DNA of 49,740 bases from positions 1 to 49,740 of the forward strand of contig WHUA01000021.1 in NCBI GenBank assembly GCA_009377445.1. Reading direction: 5' to 3'. A model generated the notes under the pieces. It saw only the letters and a list, made by a program, of their open reading frames with translations. It was not told the DNA's origin and did no database searches. The stretch's first letter is position 1, and each line of letters begins with the position of its first letter. Shown here in pieces: positions 17,457 to 26,602 of this stretch. The stretch is from Alphaproteobacteria bacterium (lineage in GTDB: Bacteria > Pseudomonadota > Alphaproteobacteria > UBA8366). The position numbers and the translations under genes are program-made.

Positions 17457-18779
17457 ATGGTGCAGATGGGGAGAGGGGCTTGCTTGCGGGCGGCCGCCGG
17501 GGCGATGGCATTGTTGCTTCCGGCGGACGCGATGGCGCAGGCCGCGCCGGCGGCAACGCTGAACGGCGCCAATACCGCCTGGGTGCTGACGGCGACCGCG
17601 CTGGTGCTGTTCATGACGCTGCCCGGCCTGGCCTTGTTCTATGGCGGGCTGGTGCGCGCGAAGAACGTGCTCTCGGTGCTCATGCATTGCTTCGCGATCG
17701 CCTGCCTGGCCTCGGTGCTGTGGCTGGCCGTTGCCTACAGCCTCGCCTTCGGGCAGGGCGGGAGCATGAACGCCTGGATCGGCGGGCTCGGCAAGGCCTT
17801 CCTTGCGGGCGTCGGCACGGCCTCGCTGACGACCGGCGATATTCCCGAAGACGTCTTCTTCATGTTCCAGATGACCTTCGCGATCATCACCCCGGCCCTC
17901 ATCGTCGGCGCCTATCCGGAGCGGATGCGCTTCGCCCCTGTCCTCCTGATCAGCGGCCTGTGGCTGCTCCTGGTCTACGCGCCCGTCTGCCACTGGGTGT
18001 GGGGTGGCGGCTGGCTCGCCGGCATGGGCGTGCTCGACTTCGCGGGCGGGCTCGTCGTGCACGCGACCGCGGGCGTCTCCGCCATCGTGATCGCCAAGCT
18101 GCTCGGCAGCCGGCAGGGCTTCCCCAACGAGCTCAGGCCGCCGCACAGCCCCTCGATGACGATGATCGGCGCCGCGATGCTGTGGGTCGGCTGGTACGGC
18201 TTCAACGCCGGCAGCGCGCTGGCCGCGAACGGCAACGCCGGCATGGCCATGATCGTGACGCATACCTCCGCGGCCGCGGCGTCGCTGACCTGGATGACGA
18301 TCGAGTGGATCAAGTTCGGCAAGCCGAGCCTCATCGGCATCGTCACGGGCATGGTCGCCGGGCTGGCGACCATCACGCCTGCGTCCGGCTTCGTCGGGCC
18401 GGCGGGCGGGCTGGTCTATGGCGTCGTAGCGGGGGCGGCCTGCTACTGGGCCGTGTCCTACGTCAAGCATTCGCTCAAGATCGACGACTCGCTCGACGTG
18501 TTCGCCGTGCATGGCGTGGGCGGCATACTTGGTATACTCATGGTCTCGGCCTTCGCCGACCCCTCGCTCGGCGGTCTCGGGCTGGCGAAGGACATGACGA
18601 TGGGCAAGCAGTTCGGCGTGCAGCTCGTCGGCACCGTCGCCACGGTGGCCTGGAGCGTCGTGGTGACATTCATCATCGTCAAGGCCGTGAACGCGGTCGT
18701 CCCATTGCGGGCAACCGGCGAAGCGGAAACGGACGGGCTCGACCTTTCGGAGCATGGTGAGCGTGGATACAACTATTAA
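17457..18779 (+). CDS. amtB: Ammonium transporter (Amt family)
   Basis: The 440-residue trimeric channel conducts ammonium/ammonia across the inner membrane. A cleavable signal sequence is visible (ALLLPADAMAQA, as in E. coli AmtB), then eleven membrane segments. Pore histidines lie in GLVVHATAG and VFAVHGVGG, and the family signature DFAGGLVVH is present. The C-terminal tail LDLSEHGERGYNY is the conserved segment that couples to GlnK. An alternative ATG lies 9 bases downstream. The gene is followed 39 bases later by glnK, so this is the uncommon order amtB-glnK. Confidence 0.95.
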   Translation: MVQMGRGACLRAAAGAMALLLPADAMAQAAPAATLNGANTAWVLTATALVLFMTLPGLALFYGGLVRAKNVLSVLMHCFAIACLASVLWLAVAYSLAFGQGGSMNAWIGGLGKAFLAGVGTASLTTGDIPEDVFFMFQMTFAIITPALIVGAYPERMRFAPVLLISGLWLLLVYAPVCHWVWGGGWLAGMGVLDFAGGLVVHATAGVSAIVIAKLLGSRQGFPNELRPPHSPSMTMIGAAMLWVGWYGFNAGSALAANGNAGMAMIVTHTSAAAASLTWMTIEWIKFGKPSLIGIVTGMVAGLATITPASGFVGPAGGLVYGVVAGAACYWAVSYVKHSLKIDDSLDVFAVHGVGGILGILMVSAFADPSLGGLGLAKDMTMGKQFGVQLVGTVATVAWSVVVTFIIVKAVNAVVPLRATGEAETDGLDLSEHGERGYNY

Positions 18780-18818
18780 TAGCGATCGGTAAATTCGAAC
18801 GGAAAGGTGAGCACAGCC

Positions 18819-19157
18819 ATGAAGCTCGTGGTGGCGATAATCAAACCCTTCAAGCTCGAGGACGTGAGGACGGCGCTGGGCGCCGTCGGCGTGGAAGGGC
18901 TGACCGTCTCCGAGGTCAAGGGTTACGGCCGTCAGAAGGGCCAGACCGAGGTCTATCGCGGCGCGGAATACGCCGTGAGCTATGTGCCCAAGGTCAAGCT
19001 CGAGGTCGCCGTAGACGACGCGCTGGCCGACCGTGTCGTCGAGGCGATCCGCGACACGGCCAACACGGGACGGATCGGCGACGGCAAGATCTTCGTCTTC
19101 GACGTGGAGCATGCCGTGCGCATCCGCACCGGCGAGACGGGCACGGACGCGCTTTGA
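18819..19157 (+). CDS. glnK: Nitrogen regulatory protein P-II (GlnK/GlnB family)
   Basis: This 112-residue trimeric signal protein senses 2-oxoglutarate, ATP/ADP and nitrogen state and gates AmtB. The sequence MKLVVAIIKPFKLEDVRTAL is classic PII. The T-loop GQTEVYRGAEY carries Tyr51, the uridylylation site, and GDGKIFVFDVEHAVRIRTGE is the C-terminal signature. The ATG at 18819 follows GGAAAGGTGAG; an upstream GTG (18807) would add four residues. Linkage to amtB supports GlnK over GlnB, though the two cannot be separated by sequence alone. Confidence 0.93.
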   Translation: MKLVVAIIKPFKLEDVRTALGAVGVEGLTVSEVKGYGRQKGQTEVYRGAEYAVSYVPKVKLEVAVDDALADRVVEAIRDTANTGRIGDGKIFVFDVEHAVRIRTGETGTDAL

Positions 19158-19206
19158 GCCTGCCCGCACGCGCCCCGGCCCTCTATTCGGCTCCCCTTCC
19201 GGCTCG

Positions 19207-20193
19207 ATGAGCGGCGTCGAGATCCGAAAGGTGGCGTCCGGCGAGGCCGACATGCGGCTCGACCGCTGGTTCCGCCTCCACTTCCCCGATCTGGGGCATG
19301 GCCGCCTGCAAAAGCTGCTGCGCACGGGCCAGGTGCGCGTCGACGGCCGGCGCGCCAAGGCGGGCGCGCGTCTGGAGGCCGGCGCCGAGGTCCGTGTCCC
19401 GCCCTTGAGCGACGGGCCGCCCCCCGCATCGCCGCGGCCGAAGAACGAGCCGAGCGATGCCGATGCCGCCTTCATCCGCTCGCTCGTGCTCTACCGCGAC
19501 GACGACGTCATCGCGCTGGACAAGCCGCCCGGCCTCGCGGTCCAGGGCGGAACCGGGACGCACCGCCACATCGACGCCATGCTGGAGGCGCTCCGCTTCG
19601 ATGCGCCGGAGGCGCCGCGCCTCGTCCACCGGCTCGACCGGGACACCAGCGGCGTGCTCATGCTTGCCCGCAGCCGGGCGGTCGCGGCCGCGCTGGGCAA
19701 GACCTTCCGCGGCAGGGAGGTGCGCAAGCTCTACTGGGCCATCGCGGTGGGCGTTCCCGAGCCTCGATTGGGCCGCATCGACATGGCCATCGCCAAGCTG
19801 CCGGGACGGGCGGGCGAAAAAATGGCGGTGGACGAGGACGAGGGCCAGCGGGCGACGACGTATTACCGCGTGATGGAAGCGGCGGCGCGGCGGCTGGCCT
19901 GGGTCGCGCTGTGGCCGCAGACGGGGCGTACCCACCAGCTCAGGGTGCATGCCGCTGCTCTCGGCTGGCCGATCCTGGGCGACGGCAAGTACGGCGGCCC
20001 GGCGGCCTTCATCGCCGGGCAGGGGCTGTCCCGCAAGCTGCATCTTCACGCGCGCGCCCTGACCCTGCCGCACCCGGCGACGGGCGCGCCGCTCGTTGTC
20101 CGGGCGCCGTTGTCGGGCCATATGAAGGAGACGTGGAAATTCTTCGGCTTCGATCCCGACGATGCGGGAGATCCTTTCGCGGAGTTGCCGTGA
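19207..20193 (+). CDS. rluC: RluC/RluD-family 23S rRNA pseudouridine synthase
   Basis: This 328-residue enzyme isomerises specific uridines of 23S rRNA. An N-terminal S4 RNA-binding domain (MRLDRWFRLHFP to about residue 65) precedes the catalytic domain with LDKPPGLAVQGG and HRLDRDTSG (141-149), where Asp144 is the nucleophile. WPQTGRTHQLRVHAA and LHLHARAL are further family motifs. RluC rather than RluD is inferred from the alphaproteobacterial neighbourhood (rarA ... rluC-HAD-ATP12). Usually crcB lies between rarA and rluC; here amtB-glnK occupies that place. Confidence 0.9.
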   Translation: MSGVEIRKVASGEADMRLDRWFRLHFPDLGHGRLQKLLRTGQVRVDGRRAKAGARLEAGAEVRVPPLSDGPPPASPRPKNEPSDADAAFIRSLVLYRDDDVIALDKPPGLAVQGGTGTHRHIDAMLEALRFDAPEAPRLVHRLDRDTSGVLMLARSRAVAAALGKTFRGREVRKLYWAIAVGVPEPRLGRIDMAIAKLPGRAGEKMAVDEDEGQRATTYYRVMEAAARRLAWVALWPQTGRTHQLRVHAAALGWPILGDGKYGGPAAFIAGQGLSRKLHLHARALTLPHPATGAPLVVRAPLSGHMKETWKFFGFDPDDAGDPFAELP

Positions 20194-20247
20194 AGGAAAG
20201 CCCGTTCCGTAATATGATCAATACGTTGAAGGCGTCAGGGTGAGGCG

Positions 20248-20928
20248 ATGGGAAACGGCGCGAACCGGCTCGCGGTATTCGACTGCGACGGGACCCTGGT
20301 CGACAGCCAGCATGTGATCGCCGCCGCCATGGCCTGCGCCTTTCGCGACAACGGCATCGCGGAGCCCGATCCTGCCTGCGTCCGCCGGCTGGTGGGGCTC
20401 CATGTCGCGGACGCGGTATCCCGCCTGCTGCCGGACGCTTCCGCCGCGGTCATCGCTGCGGTCGGCAGCAGCTTCGTCCAATCGGGCCGCGCCGTCCGCG
20501 ACCGGCAGGCGCATGAAGAGCCTTTGTTCCCCGGAGTGGTCGAGGTGCTGGAACAGCTTGCCGCCAGGGACGTTATGCTTGCTATTGCTACCGGTAAGTC
20601 GCGGCGCGGCTTGGAGCGAACCCTGAAGCAGCATGGTTTGGGCGGACATTTCGTCATATTGAAGACCGCGGATGATGGGCCGGGAAAGCCCGATCCATGC
20701 ATACTCCTCGATGCGATCGCGGAAGCCGGCTCTTCGCCCCTGGCCACCGCGATGATCGGCGATACGGTTTACGATATCGCCATGGCGCGCAGCGCCGGTG
20801 CTTACGCCCTCGGCGTCGGATGGGGCTATCACGAGCCGGACGAGCTGAACGCCGCGGGCGCCCACGCCATTCTGCAGCATTTCCGCGACCTGCCCCCGAC
20901 CCTAGACACGATATGGAGAACACCCTGA
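20248..20928 (+). CDS. HAD-superfamily hydrolase (phosphoglycolate phosphatase-like)
   Basis: The 226-residue protein has HAD motif I FDCDGTLVDS (nucleophile Asp12, acid/base Asp14), motif II in LAIATGKS, the lysine in GKPDPCILLDA and motif IV GDTVYDIAMARSAG, so it is a complete subfamily IA phosphatase with an alpha-helical cap. The substrate is not identifiable; phosphoglycolate or a related phosphoester is a guess from family resemblance. It follows rluC by 54 bases and overlaps the next gene (TGATG), so the two are translationally coupled. Confidence 0.85.
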   Translation: MGNGANRLAVFDCDGTLVDSQHVIAAAMACAFRDNGIAEPDPACVRRLVGLHVADAVSRLLPDASAAVIAAVGSSFVQSGRAVRDRQAHEEPLFPGVVEVLEQLAARDVMLAIATGKSRRGLERTLKQHGLGGHFVILKTADDGPGKPDPCILLDAIAEAGSSPLATAMIGDTVYDIAMARSAGAYALGVGWGYHEPDELNAAGAHAILQHFRDLPPTLDTIWRTP

Positions 20929-22997
20929 TGCGCATCGGCAAGATATTGATCATCGCCGGGATCGCCGTCGTCGTTCTGGTCGTCGGTGCGGCCGTCGTCC
21001 TGATGAGCATGGATTTCAACCGGTTCAAGCCGCAGATCGCCGCCGAAGTGAAAAAGGCGACGGGCCGCGACATGACGATCGCGGGCGATCTGCGCCTGAA
21101 CCTTCTCACCCTCAATCCCGGCCTCGCGGTCGACGGCGTCAGATTCGCCAATGCGCCCTGGGGATCGCGGCCGGACATGGCGGTGATCAAGCGCTTCGAG
21201 GTCAAGGTCAGCATCATGCCGCTGCTCAGCGGCACGCTGCACGTCGAGCGCGTGGTCATCGAAGGCGCGGATATCCTGGTCGAGCGCAACCGCGACGGCC
21301 GCGGGAACTACGAGTTCGCGGCGGAGAAGCCCGCCGAGCCGGCGAAGCCTGAGGACGTGGCGAAGGGCGAGGGCGGCAGCATGCCCGCCCTGGCGGTGCG
21401 CGAGATCACCATCAAGGACTCGAGCCTGACCTACAAGGACGCGAAGTCGAGCCAGACGCTGGTGCTTGGCGTGCAGAGCCTGGCCGTCGCGGCCGCGCCG
21501 GGCGATCCGCTGAAGCTCGATTTGAAGGGCACGTATAACGCCGAGCCTTTCACGGTCAAAGGCACCATGGGCGAGTTGGCCGAGCTGATGAAGCCGACCA
21601 AGCCGTGGCCGGTGAAGATCGCGGCGGAAGCCGGCGGCGCGACGGTCGACATCAACGGCAGCATCGCCAATCCGGCGGCGGCATCGGGGATCGACCTCGC
21701 TGTCGCCGTCGAAGGCGAGGACCTGTCGCAGATGAGCAAGATCGCCGGCGCGCCCGTGCCGCCGCTCGGGCCCTATTCGCTCAAGACCAGGGCCGTGGGC
21801 TCCATGGACAAGGTGATCGAGCTGCGCGACCTCGCCGCCCAGATGGGCAAGAGCGCGCTCGCCGGCAAGGCGGCGCTGCAGCTCAAGGACCGCCCGGTGC
21901 TGTCGGCGACGCTCTCCTCCGACCTCATCGACCTGGCGGACTTCACCAAGGGCGGCGAGGGCGAAACCGGCACGGCAGGCGGCGCGCCTGCGCCTTCGGG
22001 CGCGACGCCCGGCGCCGCTCCTGCCGGCGACGGCGGCAAGCGCCTGTTTCCCGACGATCCCCTGCCGGTGGACGGGCTGAAGGCGGCGGACGCTAACATC
22101 GACCTCACCGTCAAGAAGCTGCTGGCGAACAATATCGCGGTGGAAAACCTCCACACGGTGGTCGCGCTGCGCAACGGCGATCTCACCGTCACGCCAATCG
22201 ACGCCGACGTCGCGAAAGGCAAGATCAGCGGCATGATCCAGTTGAAGGCGTCACAGGCGACGCCGACGCTCGACCTCAAGATCTCGGGAAAGAAAATCGA
22301 CATGGGGCAGGTGCTGACCGACATGGCGATCACCGATTTGCTCGAGGGCGTGATCAACACCGACCTCGACGTCGCCGGGCGGGGCAAATCCGTGCGCCAG
22401 ATCATGGCCGGTCTGAACGGCAAGACCAACGTCGTGATGGGCAACGGGCGCATGAAGAGCAGCGCCATCGACGCCTATGTCGGCGGCGCGGCGAGCGTGC
22501 TGACGCAGGTGATCGCCGGCAAGAAGAGCGAGTACACGGTAATCAACTGCTTCGTCAGCCAGTTCGATGTCCAGAACGGGCTCGCCACCAGCAAGGCGCT
22601 GCTGTTCGATACCGAATATGCCCAGATCACCGGGCAGGGGACGATCAACCTCGCCACCGAGCAGCTCAAGCTCACCGTCGACCCGAAGCCGAAGTCGGCG
22701 ACGGTCAACACCGCGGTGCCGGTCGAGATCGGCGGCACGCTGGCGGAGCCGACCTATCGCGTCAACCCGCTGGCCGCCGCGGCGAAGGTGGGCGGATTGG
22801 TCGGAGCGGTGGTCTTTCCGCCGGCCGCCGTGATAGGTCTAGGCGAGCTCGGCGTCAGCGACAAGAATCCCTGCATGAATCCGGCCGGCGGCCAGCAGCA
22901 GACGGCGCCGGGCGGGACGCCCGGAGCGGTCGAAAACGTCGGCAAGGACGTGAAGGACAAGATCGAGAAGGGCCTGAAGGGAATCTTCGGCAAGTAA
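20928..22997 (+). CDS. AsmA-family protein
   Basis: This 689-residue protein begins with one membrane anchor (MRIGKILIIAGIAVVVLVVG). A long beta-rich periplasmic region follows with the AsmA opening motif FNRFKPQIAAEVKKATGRDM and GLAVDGVRFANAPWG, and the C-terminal AsmA domain (GVINTDLDVAGRGKSVRQIM, GLNGKTNVVMGNG). AsmA-like proteins act in outer-membrane biogenesis or lipid transport between membranes. A Gly/Ala/Pro linker splits the two halves near residue 355. The ATG at 20928 overlaps the HAD stop, with GGAG 9 bases upstream; an ATG at 20913 would add five residues. Confidence 0.88.
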   Translation: MRIGKILIIAGIAVVVLVVGAAVVLMSMDFNRFKPQIAAEVKKATGRDMTIAGDLRLNLLTLNPGLAVDGVRFANAPWGSRPDMAVIKRFEVKVSIMPLLSGTLHVERVVIEGADILVERNRDGRGNYEFAAEKPAEPAKPEDVAKGEGGSMPALAVREITIKDSSLTYKDAKSSQTLVLGVQSLAVAAAPGDPLKLDLKGTYNAEPFTVKGTMGELAELMKPTKPWPVKIAAEAGGATVDINGSIANPAAASGIDLAVAVEGEDLSQMSKIAGAPVPPLGPYSLKTRAVGSMDKVIELRDLAAQMGKSALAGKAALQLKDRPVLSATLSSDLIDLADFTKGGEGETGTAGGAPAPSGATPGAAPAGDGGKRLFPDDPLPVDGLKAADANIDLTVKKLLANNIAVENLHTVVALRNGDLTVTPIDADVAKGKISGMIQLKASQATPTLDLKISGKKIDMGQVLTDMAITDLLEGVINTDLDVAGRGKSVRQIMAGLNGKTNVVMGNGRMKSSAIDAYVGGAASVLTQVIAGKKSEYTVINCFVSQFDVQNGLATSKALLFDTEYAQITGQGTINLATEQLKLTVDPKPKSATVNTAVPVEIGGTLAEPTYRVNPLAAAAKVGGLVGAVVFPPAAVIGLGELGVSDKNPCMNPAGGQQQTAPGGTPGAVENVGKDVKDKIEKGLKGIFGK

Positions 22998-23698
22998 TGG
23001 CGGTCAAGCGGTTTTACCGGCAGGTTGCGGTCGAGGGCGGCGCGTCGGGCCATGGCGTGGCGCTGGACGGCCGCGCCGTCCGCACGCCGTCCAAGGCGCC
23101 GCTGATGCTGCCGACGCGTGCGCTCGCCGAGGCCATCGCCGCCGAGTGGGACGCGCAGCAGGACGAGATCAGGCCGCGGACGATGCCGATGATGCAGCTC
23201 GCCAGCACGGCCATCGACCGGGTGAGGCCGCGGCGCGACGCGGTCATCGGCGAAATAGCGTCCTACGGGGAAACCGATCTCCTGTGCTACCGCGCCGACG
23301 GGCCGACCGGGCTGGTGGTGCGCCAGGCGACCGAGTGGCAGCCGATGCTAGACTGGGCCGCCGGCCGTTACGAGGCGCCGCTGACCGTGACGGAAGGCGT
23401 CATGCCGGTGGCGCAGTCCCCGGGCGCGGTCGCCGCCTTGCGCGCCGCCGTGGCCGAATGCGACGAGTTCGTCCTCGCCGCCTTGTACAACATCACCGTC
23501 GCCAGCGGCTCGCTCGTCCTCGCGCTTGCCGTCCGCGACAGTGCGCTCGACCCCGACGCCGCCTGCGACGCGAGCCATATCGACGAGGAGTGGCAGGCGG
23601 CCGAATGGGGCCGCGACCCGGTGGCGGAATCGCGCCGCGAGCGGGCCCGGGCCGAGATCCTGTCGGCGGCGCAGTTTCTCGCTCTCTTGCAGCGGTAA
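22997..23698 (+). CDS. ATP12-family F1-ATPase assembly chaperone
   Basis: The 233-residue protein MAVKRFYRQVAVEGGASGHG contains VALDGRAVRTPSKAPLMLPT and EWDAQQDEIRPRTMPMMQLA, the ATP12 signature. ATP12 binds the F1 alpha subunit before assembly of ATP synthase. The family is found in mitochondria and alphaproteobacteria, which supports the lineage call. It starts on the last base of the AsmA stop codon. Confidence 0.92.
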   Translation: MAVKRFYRQVAVEGGASGHGVALDGRAVRTPSKAPLMLPTRALAEAIAAEWDAQQDEIRPRTMPMMQLASTAIDRVRPRRDAVIGEIASYGETDLLCYRADGPTGLVVRQATEWQPMLDWAAGRYEAPLTVTEGVMPVAQSPGAVAALRAAVAECDEFVLAALYNITVASGSLVLALAVRDSALDPDAACDASHIDEEWQAAEWGRDPVAESRRERARAEILSAAQFLALLQR

Positions 23699-23733
23699 CG
23701 CGGCAGGTGCTATGCCGGGCTGCGGAGGCGGCA

Positions 23734-25266
23734 ATGAGCGACATCATCAAGGAACTCGAGGCGAAGCGGGATCGCGCCCGTCTCGGCGGCGGCGACCGCC
23801 GCGTCGAGGCGCAGCACGCCAAGGGCAAGCTGACCGCGCGCGAGCGGATCGACGTGCTGCTCGACGAAGGCTCGTTCGAGGAATGGGACATGTTCGTCGA
23901 GCACGACTGCCACGATTTCGGCATGGACGCGCAGCGCGTGCCGGGCGACGGCGTGGTGACGGGCCACGGCACGGTCAACGGACGGCAGGTCTTCGTCTTC
24001 AGCCAGGATTTCACGGTGTTCGGCGGCTCGCTGTCGGCGGCGCACGCGCGCAAGATCTGCAAGGTCATGGACCAGGCGATGAACGTCGGCGCGCCCGTCA
24101 TCGGCCTCAACGATTCCGGCGGGGCGCGGATCCAGGAAGGCGTAGCGTCCCTCGCGGGTTACGCCGACGTCTTCCAGCGCAACGTGATGGCGTCCGGCGT
24201 GGTACCGCAGATCTCGCTGATCATGGGGCCCTGCGCCGGCGGCGCGGTCTATTCCCCGGCGATGACCGACTTCATCTTCATGGTGAAGGATTCCTCTTAC
24301 ATGTTCGTGACCGGGCCGGACGTGGTCAAGACGGTGACCCATGAGGAGGTCACGGCGGAAGCGCTCGGCGGCGCGCTGACCCATACCGGCAAGTCCGGGG
24401 TCGCCGACCTCGCCTTCGAGAACGACATCGAGGCCTTGATCGAGCTGCGCCGCTTCATCGATTTCCTGCCGGCGTCCAACCGCGAGAAGCCGCCCGTGCT
24501 GCCGACCGCGGACCCCTACGACCGTCCGGAGCCGTCGCTCGACACGCTGGTGCCGGCAAGCGCGAACCAGCCCTACGACATGATGGAGCTGATCCGGAAA
24601 ATCGTCGACGAAGGCGACTTCTTCGAGATCGCGCCGGCTTTCGCGCGCAACATCGTCACCGGCTTCGGGCGCATGGAAGGCAGCACGATCGGCATCGTCG
24701 CCAACCAGCCGATGGTGCTGGCGGGCTGCCTCGACATCGATTCGGCGCGCAAGGCGGCCCGCTTCGTCCGCTTCTGCGACTGCTTCAACATTCCCATCGT
24801 CACGCTGGTCGACGTGCCGGGCTTCCTGCCGGGCACCGGGCAGGAATACGGCGGCATCATCAAGCACGGCGCGAAGCTGCTCTTCGCCTTCGCCGAGGCG
24901 ACCGTGCCGAAGATCACGGTGATCACGCGGAAGGCCTATGGCGGGGCCTACGACGTCATGAGCTCGAAGCACCTGCGCGGCGACCTGAACTACGCCTGGC
25001 CGAGCGCCGAGATCGCGGTGATGGGGCCGAAGGGCGCGGTGGAGATCATCTTCCGCAACGACCTGGGCGATCCGGCCAAAATCGAGAAGCGCACCGAGGA
25101 ATACCGCGAGAAGTTCGCCAATCCCTTCGTCGCGGGCTCACTGGGATTCATCGACGACGTGATCATGCCGCACAACACCCGGCGGCGGATCTGCCGGGGG
25201 TTGCGGATGCTGCGCAACAAGAAGCTGGAGAATCCGTGGAAGAAGCACGGCAATATTCCGCTGTAA
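23734..25266 (+). CDS. pccB: Propionyl-CoA carboxylase beta subunit
   Basis: This 510-residue carboxyltransferase subunit moves CO2 from biotin to propionyl-CoA. MSDIIKELEAKRDRARLGGG and KGKLTARERIDVLLDEGSFE open the N-domain. NDSGGARIQEGVASLAGYAD and GPCAGGAVYSPAMTDFIFM form the acyl-CoA and oxyanion sites, and VDVPGFLPGTGQEYGGII lies in the C-domain. Motifs such as FVTGPDVVKTVTHEEVTAE favour PCC over methylcrotonyl-CoA carboxylase. Its alpha partner, pccA, lies 3.3 kb downstream beyond four other genes. Confidence 0.93.
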   Translation: MSDIIKELEAKRDRARLGGGDRRVEAQHAKGKLTARERIDVLLDEGSFEEWDMFVEHDCHDFGMDAQRVPGDGVVTGHGTVNGRQVFVFSQDFTVFGGSLSAAHARKICKVMDQAMNVGAPVIGLNDSGGARIQEGVASLAGYADVFQRNVMASGVVPQISLIMGPCAGGAVYSPAMTDFIFMVKDSSYMFVTGPDVVKTVTHEEVTAEALGGALTHTGKSGVADLAFENDIEALIELRRFIDFLPASNREKPPVLPTADPYDRPEPSLDTLVPASANQPYDMMELIRKIVDEGDFFEIAPAFARNIVTGFGRMEGSTIGIVANQPMVLAGCLDIDSARKAARFVRFCDCFNIPIVTLVDVPGFLPGTGQEYGGIIKHGAKLLFAFAEATVPKITVITRKAYGGAYDVMSSKHLRGDLNYAWPSAEIAVMGPKGAVEIIFRNDLGDPAKIEKRTEEYREKFANPFVAGSLGFIDDVIMPHNTRRRICRGLRMLRNKKLENPWKKHGNIPL

Positions 25267-25275
25267 GGGCGGACC

Positions 25276-25506
25276 GTGACTGACCGCAACCGGGACAGGG
25301 AACGCCGGGCCGAGGCGCGGCTGCGGGGCTTCAAGCTGCACCTGCTGGGCTATTTCCTGGTCGTCGCCGTGCTGGCCGCGATCAACCTGCTGGCGACGCC
25401 GGAAACCATCTGGTTCGTCTGGCCCATGGTCGGCTGGGGCACGGTGCTGGCGATTCACACTGCCTGGGCGATGGGTTTATTTGATATACTCGGGGGCAAG
25501 GATTGA
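25276..25506 (+). CDS. Small two-helix membrane protein (2TM domain)
   Basis: This 76-residue protein has a charged Arg-rich N-terminus, then two hydrophobic segments, LLGYFLVVAVLAAINLLA and WPMVGWGTVLAIHTAWAMGL. It fits the 2TM domain family of unknown function, often next to histidine kinases or metabolic genes. Translation starts at GTG 25276, 9 bases after pccB. It probably shares the pccB transcript; no function is claimed. Confidence 0.75.
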   Translation: MTDRNRDRERRAEARLRGFKLHLLGYFLVVAVLAAINLLATPETIWFVWPMVGWGTVLAIHTAWAMGLFDILGGKD

Positions 25507-25537
25507 TCTTGGCCCGATCGGCAATAGGATGATTTGA

Positions 25538-26590
25538 ATGACGGAAATTCGCATCGAACTGCACAGCGACACCCAGACCCGCCCGACCCCCGGCATGCGG
25601 AAGGCGATGGCCGAAGCGGTCGTCGGCGACGAGCAGAAGGGGGAGGACCCCAGCGTCAACCGGCTGCTCGATATGTCGAGGGAGCTGTTCGGCAAGGAGG
25701 ACGCGGTTTTCCTGCCGTCGGGGACGATGTGTAACCAGATATCGCTGATGGTCCATTGCCGGCCGGGGGACGAGGTCCTGACCGACCGCACCGCGCATAT
25801 CCTGAATCTCGAAGGCGGCGGCGCCGCGGTGTTCGCAGGCTCGCTGGTCCGGCCGATCGACGGCGACCACGGCGTGTTCACCGCGCAGCAGCTCGAGCAG
25901 AACATCCGCGCCGTGCGCCGGCACACGCCGCGGCCCCGCCTGGTCGCGATCGAGCAGACCTCGAACCTCGGCGGCGGCACGGTCTGGCCGCTGGAGACGA
26001 TCCGCGAGGTCGAGGCGGTGGCGCGGAAGCACGGCCTCGCCATGCACATGGACGGCGCGCGGGTGCTCAACGCGGTGGTCGCGAGCAACGTTTCGGCCGC
26101 CGATTTCGGCGCGCCCTTCGACACCATGTGGCTCGACCTCAGCAAGGGACTCGGCTGTCCCTTCGGCGCGGTCCTGCTCGGCAGCAAGGACGTCATCGAG
26201 CAAGCGTGGCAGTGGAAGCAGCGCATGGGCGGCGCGATGCGTCAGTCCGGCGTGATCGCGGCTGCCGGCATCTATGCATTGGAGAACAACGTGAGCCGTC
26301 TCGCGGAAGACCATGCGAATGCGAAGTTCTTCGCCGAGCGGGTGGCCGAAATTCCGGGCATTGCGATCGACGTGAACAGGGTCGAAACGAACCTCGTCTT
26401 CTTCGACGTGGCGAAGACCGGCCTGAGCGCGGGCCAGGTCCACGACCGGCTGCTCGAGCACGGCGTCCGCATCGGCGCATCGAGCGGCACGGGCATGCGC
26501 GCCGTCACCCATCTCGACGTCAGCCGCGCCCAGCTCGCCGAAGCGGCGGCGGCGCTGTCGACGGTCCTGGTGGAGGCGGCAGCGGCCTGA
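25538..26590 (+). CDS. ltaE: Low-specificity L-threonine aldolase
   Basis: This 350-residue PLP enzyme cleaves L-threonine or allo-threonine to glycine and acetaldehyde. HSDTQTRPTPGMRKAM, the SGTMCNQI loop, MHMDGARVLNAV (PLP-ring Asp) and DLSKGLGCPFGAVL with the Schiff-base Lys203 are all present. Length and motifs match the beta-eliminating-lyase family. It lies in the pcc locus, a neighbourhood I recall from other Rhodospirillales-type genomes, but no shared pathway is evident. Confidence 0.92.
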   Translation: MTEIRIELHSDTQTRPTPGMRKAMAEAVVGDEQKGEDPSVNRLLDMSRELFGKEDAVFLPSGTMCNQISLMVHCRPGDEVLTDRTAHILNLEGGGAAVFAGSLVRPIDGDHGVFTAQQLEQNIRAVRRHTPRPRLVAIEQTSNLGGGTVWPLETIREVEAVARKHGLAMHMDGARVLNAVVASNVSAADFGAPFDTMWLDLSKGLGCPFGAVLLGSKDVIEQAWQWKQRMGGAMRQSGVIAAAGIYALENNVSRLAEDHANAKFFAERVAEIPGIAIDVNRVETNLVFFDVAKTGLSAGQVHDRLLEHGVRIGASSGTGMRAVTHLDVSRAQLAEAAAALSTVLVEAAAA

Positions 26591-26602
26591 CGGGCGGCGG
26601 CG

